This document shows, one piece after another, positions 56,857 to 64,000 of a DNA stretch of 64,000 bases. Positions within the stretch are counted from its first letter, which is position 1. Each line of letters starts with the position of its first letter. The position numbers and the translations under genes were made by a program. The DNA comes from Clostridium chromiireducens (GTDB lineage: Bacteria; Bacillota; Clostridia; Clostridiales; Clostridiaceae): positions 1 through 64,000 of the forward strand of contig NZ_MZGT01000023.1 in assembly GCF_002029255.1 (NCBI RefSeq). The letters are read 5' to 3'. The notes under the pieces were generated by a model. The model saw nothing but the letters and a program-made list of their open reading frames with translations, was not told the DNA's origin and made no database searches.

Positions 56857-57060
56857 TTATACGTTCTCACTTTTAAGCTCTTTCCCATTTTCAACTGACT
56901 CATCAGTTTTATTATCACATATTTCCTTGTATGCACCGTGATCTATTCTATAAAATTCCATAGAAATTACACTTACTAAGTCACTAAATAAAGGCGCTGC
57001 TAAATATAATAACAATGTTGTCCAAAATAGAGTATTAGTTGGTTCATCATCTGTAAAGTA
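56857..57060 (-). pseudogene. Probable C-terminal remnant of a GPH-family sugar symporter
   Basis: Minus-strand residues LFWTTLLLYLAAPLFSDLVS, then VISMEFYRIDHGAYKEI, resemble the last helix and cytoplasmic tail of glycoside-pentoside-hexuronide symporters, next to a glycosidase as is usual. No start, ribosome site or earlier helices exist. The open frame extends to 57156 through unrelated sequence. The assignment is moderate because only about 65 residues remain. Confidence 0.5.
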
Positions 57061-57163
57061 AGCCATTTTCAATTTTATAATAAAGATATTGTTTGCACAC
57101 CGTTTAAGATTAATATCAATATGTCTTTTATTAATATAAATATATCTAAATCTCAAGTTCTTC

Positions 57164-58213
57164 TTAAAATATAGATTTTGTTATTGTGTTATTAACATGA
57201 TTTATAATTATTTTGTTTCTATAATCTATAGGAGTACAACCATATTGCTTCCTAAATACTTTATAAAAATAACTGTTATTGGTATAGCCTATTTTATTTA
57301 TTATTGTCTCTATAGTCATATTAGTATATTCAAGCAAATTACAGACTTCCGACATTCTAATTTCCATGAGCAAGTCTTTTAAATTCTTTCCAAATTCCTT
57401 TTTAATAAGATTACTTAAATAACTAGGGTGAAAATGAAAATGTTCAGCCATTCTTTTTAGATTGGTATCCGTAAAATTTTCCCTCAAATAATTAAAAACT
57501 TCTTCTTTTATTGCTTTATGGGACTTATTAATAAATTCTTCATTACTTTTAGTTATGGCTCTTGAAAGCTCCACAAAAAGTATTAACAAATATCCATTTA
57601 TTGCAGCTTTGGATCTTGTGCTTTCTGAAAAATATTCTATTAACAAATTCTGCAGAATTATATGTAAAGTTGTTTCTTCTTTAATATGATATTTTATAAA
57701 ATTTTGTGTAGTATTCATTGAATACAGAGTATTAACAATAAAATTTGAAATATAGTTATCATCAGAAAGAAGATGTATGAACACACCGTCAAAGAATTTA
57801 GGAGTAAGTAACATATTTATTATTATATTATTTTTATTAATAGCTTCTGATGAATGTTTAGTATTCTTATCAAAAATGCAAAAGCCCCCTTTTTTCATCT
57901 TATATTTTTGGCCTTCAATACTTTGCACTAACTCACCTTTTAAAACATATGTAATTTCAATATATTCATGTCTATGTTCACTAATATTGCAATATCTGAG
58001 TTTTCTTTTTATTGCAAATTTGGCCTCAGTTAATTCCTCATTTGGAAAAGATGTATTTATACCTTCTTTGTCCTCATTAATAATTATCTTACTCCCATTA
58101 TCATATTCACCTATATTAGAACTAAGTCTATAATTGCTTCTTATTATATTCTTTTCTGCATTTGTATCTTCATCTAAATATTTAATCAGTTCATCAAAGT
58201 CGTTAATTTTCAT
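57164..58213 (-). CDS. AraC-family transcriptional regulator
   Basis: A 349-residue regulator. An N-terminal cupin ligand domain (about 70-170, EHRHEYIEITYVLKGEL) is joined by a helical linker to two helix-turn-helix motifs at the C-terminus (NLKRMAEHFHFHPSYLSNLIKKEFG and IETIINKIGYTNNSYFYKVFRKQYGCTPIDYR). It probably activates the adjacent GH2 gene, now downstream of the transporter remnant, in response to the released sugar. Confidence 0.92.
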   Translation of the reverse strand: MKINDFDELIKYLDEDTNAEKNIIRSNYRLSSNIGEYDNGSKIIINEDKEGINTSFPNEELTEAKFAIKRKLRYCNISEHRHEYIEITYVLKGELVQSIEGQKYKMKKGGFCIFDKNTKHSSEAINKNNIIINMLLTPKFFDGVFIHLLSDDNYISNFIVNTLYSMNTTQNFIKYHIKEETTLHIILQNLLIEYFSESTRSKAAINGYLLILFVELSRAITKSNEEFINKSHKAIKEEVFNYLRENFTDTNLKRMAEHFHFHPSYLSNLIKKEFGKNLKDLLMEIRMSEVCNLLEYTNMTIETIINKIGYTNNSYFYKVFRKQYGCTPIDYRNKIIINHVNNTITKSIF

Positions 58214-58318
58214 AAATCTTGTCTCCTCTAACTGTTATTATCAACATTTGATACAGGTACCAACTTTTTAAGAATTCACCTCCATTTTTTAGCTAACAAT
58301 TTTAGAAATATTTTTTTT

Positions 58319-59014
58319 TTAATAATCTTGTTTAAAGTAACCTTTATATTTATGATTTTCCTCCAGAAACTGCCTTAATTGATTTGTATTTTCATTTAAA
58401 TAATCCAATAATAATGGTTCAATTGCTACACTATCTCTATTTTTTATTATATAAAAGATTTTTTCGTTCTTCTCAACAAAATACTTACTGCCGTATTTTA
58501 AGTCTGGTATAAATCTAAATCTATTATAGTGAGTGCTTATCTTAAGTATAGTTTTCCAAATTTTTTTAAAATTCACACCTGAAAATATTATCTCATGAAA
58601 ATTACTATCCAATAGGTTGAATTCCATTTTTTTATCCTGCTTTTCTAAAATAAATTTCTGCTCTATCAAATTTCTCTCCAGCTCAATTAACTTTTCTTTT
58701 GGAAAACTATCACAAGCCAATTTTAGTACTTCTTTTTCTAAATGATAGCTCATAAAAAATGCTTCTTCAATATATTCCATTTTCAATAGCGAGACATATG
58801 TACCTTGTTGAGGTTTTACTTCTATTAGATCTTCTTCTCTTAATCTAATTAATATTTCTCTAATAGGAGTTCTTGAAATATTTAATTGTTGTTCCAACTC
58901 TGATTCACTAATTTTTTGACCTGGCCTAAGTTCTAATGACATAATATTGCTTTTTAAAACTCTATATGCATATTCTTTAGCGTTTTCGTTTTTAAGCCTT
59001 TCTGAAAAATTCAT
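58319..59014 (-). CDS. GntR-family regulator (FadR/UxuR type)
   Basis: A 231-residue regulator. The N-terminal winged helix has SESELEQQLNISRTPIREILIRLREEDLIEV. The C-terminal FCD domain is helical with YHLEKEVLKLACDS and LDSNFHEIIFSGV, its metal-site His in FHEII. The ATG at 59014 follows GGGAGGAG; the in-frame GTG upstream lies inside that site. Such regulators often control hexuronate genes and release DNA on binding a uronate intermediate. The palindrome before uxaC is a candidate target. Confidence 0.9.
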   Translation of the reverse strand: MNFSERLKNENAKEYAYRVLKSNIMSLELRPGQKISESELEQQLNISRTPIREILIRLREEDLIEVKPQQGTYVSLLKMEYIEEAFFMSYHLEKEVLKLACDSFPKEKLIELERNLIEQKFILEKQDKKMEFNLLDSNFHEIIFSGVNFKKIWKTILKISTHYNRFRFIPDLKYGSKYFVEKNEKIFYIIKNRDSVAIEPLLLDYLNENTNQLRQFLEENHKYKGYFKQDY

Positions 59015-59047
59015 AACTCCTCCCACTTTAAAATATTAATAAAATCT

Positions 59048-59168
59048 CCCATTTGCTGTACCAGATAAAATATCTTTTTCTGCATCATAATCAACTGTAG
59101 TTTTCATATCTCCTACATTTGTATAGCCATTTTATCTGAACCTTTAGCCATATATTGAATATCTATGA
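59048..59168 (-). pseudogene. Fragment of a YhcH-family gene
   Basis: The minus strand matches the middle of the YhcH gene at 52470-52590: codons for IDIQYMAKGSDK, then YTNVGDMKTTVDYDAEKDIL and SGTANG, with a one- or two-base deletion near 59132. Neither end of the gene remains. It lies directly upstream of the GntR gene and is a scar of a local duplication. Confidence 0.85.
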
Positions 59169-59227
59169 AATAAATTCCCAGCTAAGATTCTTCAATTTCT
59201 AGCTGAGAATTTATTTAAATTGATTTA

Positions 59228-61054
59228 TTATTTAATCCATGCCCCATCATTACCTAATGTATATCCATCAACACTAGTATTGGCTAACATGGCTCCTGAC
59301 GCATCACAATAGTACCAATTTCCATTATCGTTAATCCATCCAGTTTTCATATCTCCCGATATATTTAAATAATACCAAGTCCCATTATCATTTATCCAGC
59401 CTGTAGCCATAACTCCATTAGATTTTATATAATACCACTTTTCGTTGTCTTTCATCCATCCAATAAACTTAGTTCCATCAGCCTTAATATAAGACCAAGT
59501 ACTATCTGTATTTTTTAACCATCCAGCTTTAGCTGCACCTCCAACTACTACCGCTGCTCCAGTTGTTGTATTTTGAGTTGCACTTCCAGCCGCTCCAGCT
59601 GCTGGCTTATTATATATAATTGAATATGCATTTTTATCTTCATTCCATACAATTACATTATTAGTTCCGCTCATAGATATTTTATTCATAGATCTATCTA
59701 CTTTGTATTGTTTTACAAAAGCATTTTTAGTTTGATCATATGCGTAAATATATCCTTTACTTACAGCCCATAAATTACCAGAAGGTTTTGCAATGGAGCT
59801 TGAACCTTGTTCAATATCTAGGCTATCATCGTCACTCTTATCTATGTATCTATATCCGTTCTTTTGTTTTAAACTAATAGTTTCTGCATATACTTTATTG
59901 TTTGTAATATCCAGAAATAAACTAGTCATGCCTTTTTGTCCTGATAATATCATTGGTTGAGCATATCTACTACCAGTTTTAAGTCCTAATACATCTTCAC
60001 TATTTCCATCCTCATCTGTAGGAAAATAAATTTCTGAAGTCTTAGGATACTTAATTCCATCTATTGTGTCTGAAGCCTGTTCTTTTGAAAAATTCTGTAT
60101 TACTTTTACAGAACCATCCCCATTAGTTGCCACCTTATGCTTATTATTACCGCTTCCAAAATATACATCTCCTGTTACAACTCTATATGTACTATCATCC
60201 GAGCCTTTTACTTTTTTGTATATAGTAAGGTTAACCGTTCTATACATATCACTATACCCCTCAGATAAGAATGAGTTTCCGCCAACTTCTCCAACCTCTG
60301 CTTTTAACTCATAAGTTACTCCATCATCAATTATCTCATAAGTTTTATAAGTATTATGAATTTTCACGCTAGCACTTGTTGTTGAAACTGTAAGATTTCC
60401 TAAATTATAATCTGCATCAACATAATTTCCATCCAAATCAGAATATATCATTGAAGTTGATTCACTTTTCCCACTAAGCTTATCTCCAATTAGAATATCA
60501 TTTAATTTATACTTATAATGAGACCATTTTCCTGAAAATCCATCAAGATATGGATAACGTGAATCTGCTCCAGGTCGTTTTTGAGTTGGTTGAGGAGTTG
60601 TATTTTCATAAAAACTTTCTTCAAATCTTCCATCATTATCCTTTTTAATTTTTTTCTTTAATTTCTTTGCTGCATCATCAAGCTGAGTTTGGTTCAAATC
60701 ATCCTCTATAATTTTAAAGTTGTTATTCATATCTAAGTATTTTTCATCATAATCACCAACTGGTATATACTGACCCTTAGCTGCGTCACCAAATTGTGTA
60801 TCAAAATCACTTGAATCTAAACCATCTATTTTATTAAACTTTCCATCAGCTGTAGCACTGTATATGCTTGTATCATCATTATCAGCTTTGTATCCATAAA
60901 CTAAGAACACGCCATTTCCATAAGCTTTAGCACTTTGAACAGTTCCATCTAATGTTTCAACTGTCTTAACATCTTCAGCCATTGCTGGTACTGCTGACAT
61001 AATAGACGTGGCTGCCACCAGTAAGCTTATAACATTTAAATTTCTTTTTAACAT
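59228..61054 (-). CDS. Secreted protein with C-terminal cell-wall (choline)-binding repeats
   Basis: A 608-residue protein. The signal peptide covers about residues 1-26 (VISLLVAATSIMSAVPAMAE). The middle (about 30-490) is rich in Asp, Asn and Lys with repeated beta-like segments and matches no catalytic family I can name. The last 110 residues hold about five wall-binding repeats of 20 residues (GWMKDNEKWYYIKSNGVMAT, GWINDNGTWYYLNISGDMKT and similar), which bind choline or related teichoic-acid groups. The ATG at 61054 has GGGGGA upstream. It is probably a surface protein; the function of the middle is unknown. Confidence 0.87.
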   Translation of the reverse strand: MLKRNLNVISLLVAATSIMSAVPAMAEDVKTVETLDGTVQSAKAYGNGVFLVYGYKADNDDTSIYSATADGKFNKIDGLDSSDFDTQFGDAAKGQYIPVGDYDEKYLDMNNNFKIIEDDLNQTQLDDAAKKLKKKIKKDNDGRFEESFYENTTPQPTQKRPGADSRYPYLDGFSGKWSHYKYKLNDILIGDKLSGKSESTSMIYSDLDGNYVDADYNLGNLTVSTTSASVKIHNTYKTYEIIDDGVTYELKAEVGEVGGNSFLSEGYSDMYRTVNLTIYKKVKGSDDSTYRVVTGDVYFGSGNNKHKVATNGDGSVKVIQNFSKEQASDTIDGIKYPKTSEIYFPTDEDGNSEDVLGLKTGSRYAQPMILSGQKGMTSLFLDITNNKVYAETISLKQKNGYRYIDKSDDDSLDIEQGSSSIAKPSGNLWAVSKGYIYAYDQTKNAFVKQYKVDRSMNKISMSGTNNVIVWNEDKNAYSIIYNKPAAGAAGSATQNTTTGAAVVVGGAAKAGWLKNTDSTWSYIKADGTKFIGWMKDNEKWYYIKSNGVMATGWINDNGTWYYLNISGDMKTGWINDNGNWYYCDASGAMLANTSVDGYTLGNDGAWIK

Positions 61055-61465
61055 AATTAATTCCCCCGAATTCATAATTATTATTTTTAATATAGTTGCT
61101 TATAAGCAAAACGTTTTCACTTTTATACGTATATTCTATATTGTTGACAATAATATAACATTAACTATTTTGATATATTGTATAAAAATATTGCATTTAA
61201 TATATTTTTATTAACATAATTATGTTTTCTATAGCTCTTAAACTACTTATATAGCTTGAAATTTATTTTTTACAAGAAAAAGAGCCTGCACTTTAGTCCA
61301 ATAGCCCCATTTTCATTTTTAAAAAAGCTGCCACAAAACTAACTCTGTTAATTTTGCAACAGCTTCCTTATATATCTCATAAATTTCAACTATAAATTAG
61401 TTAAATCTTCATGTGATGTAATATTTTAAATTAAAGCTACTAAAAAGCATTAAGTTTATCTAATT
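61055..61465. other. Intergenic region with esterase terminator
   Basis: It holds the promoter of the wall-binding protein. At 61325-61365 the arms AAGCTGCCACAAAACTAAC and its near complement form a hairpin with TTTTTT on the minus strand, the likely terminator of the esterase/symporter unit. No gene is seen. Confidence 0.7.
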
Positions 61466-62374
61466 CTAAAGTTTTATATCATGTTTCTTTAGCCATTTTA
61501 TAGCTAAATCAAACCATATTTTACATCCATGATTCATATCTTCAGCCCTAGCTGCTGTGGTTTCATCACAAAGCGATAATCCATGTACCCCTGTTTCAAA
61601 TATGTGAAGTTCATAAGGTACTTTATGTTCGCTTAGCTTTGATGCAAAATTTAATGAGTTAGTTACATAAACAACTGAGTCATCAGCTGTATGCCAAATA
61701 AATGTTGGTGGAACTTTTTCTGATACATAAGTCGCAGGACTTGCATTCATAAGTTCTTCATCTGACGGATATTCTTTTCCAAAGGCTGCTTTATTAGCAA
61801 GCACTGCAAATTTTTTAGCTCCCTCATTATTAGTACTTACTCCTTTTTTCATTGCCATATGATCTGTTACACCATAACCAATTATAATTGCATTAGGCTT
61901 AAACAATTCGCTATCCACATTAAATTTTTCTTTTAATAACTCATCCTGCCAATGCACTCCCAAATTAGCTACAACATTTCCACCTGCTGAAAAACCGCAT
62001 AATACAATCTTATCGTTATCTACAAGCCAGTTTTCTGCATTTTCACGTACTATAAGCATAGCTTTTGCTATATCAAACAGAGGTTGTGGATAAGCAGATT
62101 TATCATTACCCTTTGGTGGATTTTTACGATCCATAACCTTCTTACCAAAATATGTGTTATATCTAAGCACAATTGCATTATACCCTTGTGCAACAAATCT
62201 CATTGCTACTGGTTCAGCTTCTCTATCCGTAGTTGCTAAAAATGCTCCACCTGGGCAAACTATAATTGTTGGCCTTTTTTTATCATATTTAATTTCTTCT
62301 GAATTATTAGGAATATATGTTTCTATAAAACCATGTTCATTATCTTCCCAAAGTTGTATTTTTTCACAAATCAT
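61466..62374 (-). CDS. Alpha/beta-hydrolase esterase (acetyl-xylan-esterase-like)
   Basis: A 302-residue intracellular hydrolase. The nucleophile lies in CGFSAGGNV (Ser near 130), the oxyanion strand in VCPGGAFLATTDREAE, and the late acid/His in TADDSVVYVTN and GVHGLSLCDE. It resembles BD-FAE/Axe-type deacetylases of plant-polysaccharide loci. No signal peptide is present, so the substrate is an imported oligosaccharide. It follows the GPH symporter by 88 bases with a hairpin (62414-62446) between them. Confidence 0.88.
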   Translation of the reverse strand: MICEKIQLWEDNEHGFIETYIPNNSEEIKYDKKRPTIIVCPGGAFLATTDREAEPVAMRFVAQGYNAIVLRYNTYFGKKVMDRKNPPKGNDKSAYPQPLFDIAKAMLIVRENAENWLVDNDKIVLCGFSAGGNVVANLGVHWQDELLKEKFNVDSELFKPNAIIIGYGVTDHMAMKKGVSTNNEGAKKFAVLANKAAFGKEYPSDEELMNASPATYVSEKVPPTFIWHTADDSVVYVTNSLNFASKLSEHKVPYELHIFETGVHGLSLCDETTAARAEDMNHGCKIWFDLAIKWLKKHDIKL

Positions 62375-62413
62375 TGTTGTTCCTCCTAGATTAAATTATT
62401 TTTATCCAAACAT

Positions 62414-62446
62414 GCACTACTCAAATGACCCACCATTGAGTAGTGC
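62414..62446. terminator. Hairpin between symporter and esterase genes
   Basis: Arms GCACTACTCAA and TTGAGTAGTGC form an 11-base-pair stem. The T-tract is on the plus strand, so on the minus strand it may only attenuate or protect the transcript. Confidence 0.6.
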
Positions 62447-62462
62447 TTTTTAAATTATTTAA

Positions 62463-63866
62463 TTAACTAATACCATTTCTTCTTCTTTCTAATTCATCTT
62501 GTATTTCTTTAAGTGCTTCTTGAGTCATAGGATATAAGAAAAATAATATTAAGAACATTATTATATAACCTATTGATGGAGTTAGTACTGCAAAATTTCT
62601 AACTTTCTCTGCTACTTCTGCAGTTTGCTCAGGTGCTTTTGCAACATAACCAATTGCACCTAATACAAAGGCACCAGCTCCCCCGGAAACAGCTTGAGCT
62701 ACCTTTTTAATAAACGAATATAAAGCATAAAGTGTACCATCTTGTCTCTCTTCTGTAATATATTCCTGATAATCAATTGCATCTCCAACAAATGCCCAAA
62801 GAGTAAATCCATAAAAACCATATCCTAAATTAGCGATATAATTTAATACAACAAATACAAATGCATTATGTATAGGCACTAAGAAAAGTACTAGATATAG
62901 TATTGATGAAATTAACAATGCTATAGATGCAGATTCTTTTTTACCAAATTTCTTAGTAAGTTTTGCAACTAAAGGCGCTACTATTACTATATTAAGGAGA
63001 CCTAACATGCCTCCTATCCCCATAGCTGCTGTATTGTGGAAATAGTCTTTATATAAATATGTTGACATAGCTCCTGAAATTGATTGTGAGATTAATGATA
63101 CAACCGCCATACCTGTTACGCACATGAATGGCTTATTTCTTCCTAAAGCTTTAAATGAAGCCCATAGATTTATTTTAGGTTTATTAGCTTTTTCAACTAC
63201 AAATACACGTTCAGTTATTGTTTTATAAGAAATAACATAGCAAATTGTTGCAAGGATGCCTAGTACTATTGTCACTATAAAAAATCTTTCTGAACTTGCT
63301 TTATTATTTATGAAAACAAACATTGGAACTAAAGATATTGTTGAAGTAGCACCAATTGCACTTCCCATACCTCTAAAGGTTGAAAGAGCAGCACGTTCAG
63401 AAGATTCAGCTGTAATAACTGATGCTAATGCTCCATAAGGTATTGTAACACAGCTATATACTGTACCCCAAACAATATAAGTTATAAGAGCATACGCAAT
63501 AGCTACATTATTTGATATCCCTGGTATTTTAGTAAACATAAGTACAGTTGCTATTGCAAGTATAGGTCCAAAACGTATTAGCATTGGTTTAAATCTACCA
63601 TTTGGACTATTTTTACGTGAATCTATATATCTTCCAATTGTAACATCAGCAAAGGCATCCCATACCTTTCCAACCATTAATATTATCCCTACAACCGCTG
63701 GTGATATAAATAATACATCTGTATAAAAAACCATTAAAAAAGCTGTGGTTATAAAATACAATAAATCGTCACCTATTTCACAAAACAAATATCCTAGCTT
63801 ATCCCTTAAACCAAATTTTCTAACCGAAGTATTATCATTAGTATGATTTATAACTTGTTCACTCAT
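62463..63866 (-). CDS. GPH-family sugar:cation symporter
   Basis: A 467-residue, 12-helix transporter of the glycoside-pentoside-hexuronide family. Typical segments: LGYLFCEIGDDLLYFITTAFL, GKVWDAFADVTIGRYIDSRKN, FGPILAIATVLMF, IPYGALASVITAESSERAALSTFRG and the central loop. The family includes the glucuronide carrier UidB and xyloside transporters. It is first in a unit with the esterase. Import of glucuronides or acetylated xylo-oligosaccharides for GH2 is likely. GGGGAAA precedes the ATG; the promoter lies at the window's right edge. Confidence 0.93.
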   Translation of the reverse strand: MSEQVINHTNDNTSVRKFGLRDKLGYLFCEIGDDLLYFITTAFLMVFYTDVLFISPAVVGIILMVGKVWDAFADVTIGRYIDSRKNSPNGRFKPMLIRFGPILAIATVLMFTKIPGISNNVAIAYALITYIVWGTVYSCVTIPYGALASVITAESSERAALSTFRGMGSAIGATSTISLVPMFVFINNKASSERFFIVTIVLGILATICYVISYKTITERVFVVEKANKPKINLWASFKALGRNKPFMCVTGMAVVSLISQSISGAMSTYLYKDYFHNTAAMGIGGMLGLLNIVIVAPLVAKLTKKFGKKESASIALLISSILYLVLFLVPIHNAFVFVVLNYIANLGYGFYGFTLWAFVGDAIDYQEYITEERQDGTLYALYSFIKKVAQAVSGGAGAFVLGAIGYVAKAPEQTAEVAEKVRNFAVLTPSIGYIIMFLILFFLYPMTQEALKEIQDELERRRNGIS

Positions 63867-64000
63867 TTATAATTTCCCCTTTTCTTTCTTATGTAATGCT
63901 TTTCTTAATTATAAAATAATAATATCCTTTACACACCGTCCAAATTAAATACCACTACGTTTTTTATTAAGATTATCCTCATTTGCATCCACTTATTGTT

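Overview
The window is AT-rich, has low-GC codon use and strong AGGAGG-type ribosome binding sites. It carries clostridial genes: CLC-F and CrcB fluoride exporters with fluoride riboswitches, ferredoxin-type redox proteins, siroheme reductase fragments, NifX/DUF134 proteins and a choline-binding-repeat wall protein. It is best read as a chromosomal stretch of a solventogenic or saccharolytic Clostridium (the C. beijerinckii / C. saccharoperbutylacetonicum type). That placement is inference from gene content. No rRNA, tRNA, CRISPR array, phage or intact transposase was seen.

Layout. 1-8.1 kb: the end of an unidentified gene, an OmpR-type two-component pair, a broken quinone-reductase gene, a membrane flavoprotein/ferredoxin with its ApbE flavin transferase, two BFD-type [2Fe-2S] proteins flanking a long inverted repeat, a cysteine-rich protein, and a MarR repressor whose palindromic operator recurs three times upstream of the cysteine-rich gene. 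8.3-13.1 kb: an FAD/Rieske oxidoreductase, then two convergent fluoride-export genes of unrelated families (CLC-F and CrcB), each behind its own fluoride riboswitch. 13.2-17.3 kb: a metal P-type ATPase with a CsoR-type operator, CsoR, and RNase J. 17.8-27 kb: Mrp/NifU debris, ModD, thioredoxin, a siroheme reductase, a NifX-like protein, a LysR regulator, a zinc-type binding protein divergent from a CobW-permease fusion plus its TIGR03943 partner, and DUF134. 27-34 kb: a chemoreceptor, HD-GYP, response regulator and hybrid kinase, and TetR.

34.5-37.2 kb: a CbiMQO-type nickel/cobalt ECF transporter. 37.5-47.3 kb: MarR with a serine hydrolase, a MetE-like methyltransferase with LysR and a tandem-repeat leader, DUF3842, a NirB-like siroheme protein, a secreted unknown, and a pair of sugar-binding proteins, one of them broken. 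47.7-64 kb: a hexuronate/glucuronide region holding UxaC, UxuA, an SDR fructuronate reductase, a PHP phosphatase, YhcH, a GltA-like oxidoreductase, a GH2 glycosidase, AraC and GntR regulators, a cell-wall-binding protein, an esterase and a GPH symporter.

How they work together. The GPH symporter probably imports glucuronides. GH2 and the esterase would trim them, and UxaC, UxuA and the SDR enzyme would convert the released glucuronate to 2-keto-3-deoxygluconate. The fluoride genes form a double-exporter detoxification locus. The znuA/permease/TIGR03943 block looks like a metal-starvation locus. At least eight gene remnants (MdaB, Mrp, NifU-like, CbiM, sugar-binding protein, HIT, GPH, YhcH) show active gene decay and local duplication. 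The most unusual item is the CLC-F exporter, which carries two copies of an unrecognised soluble domain at its C-terminus.
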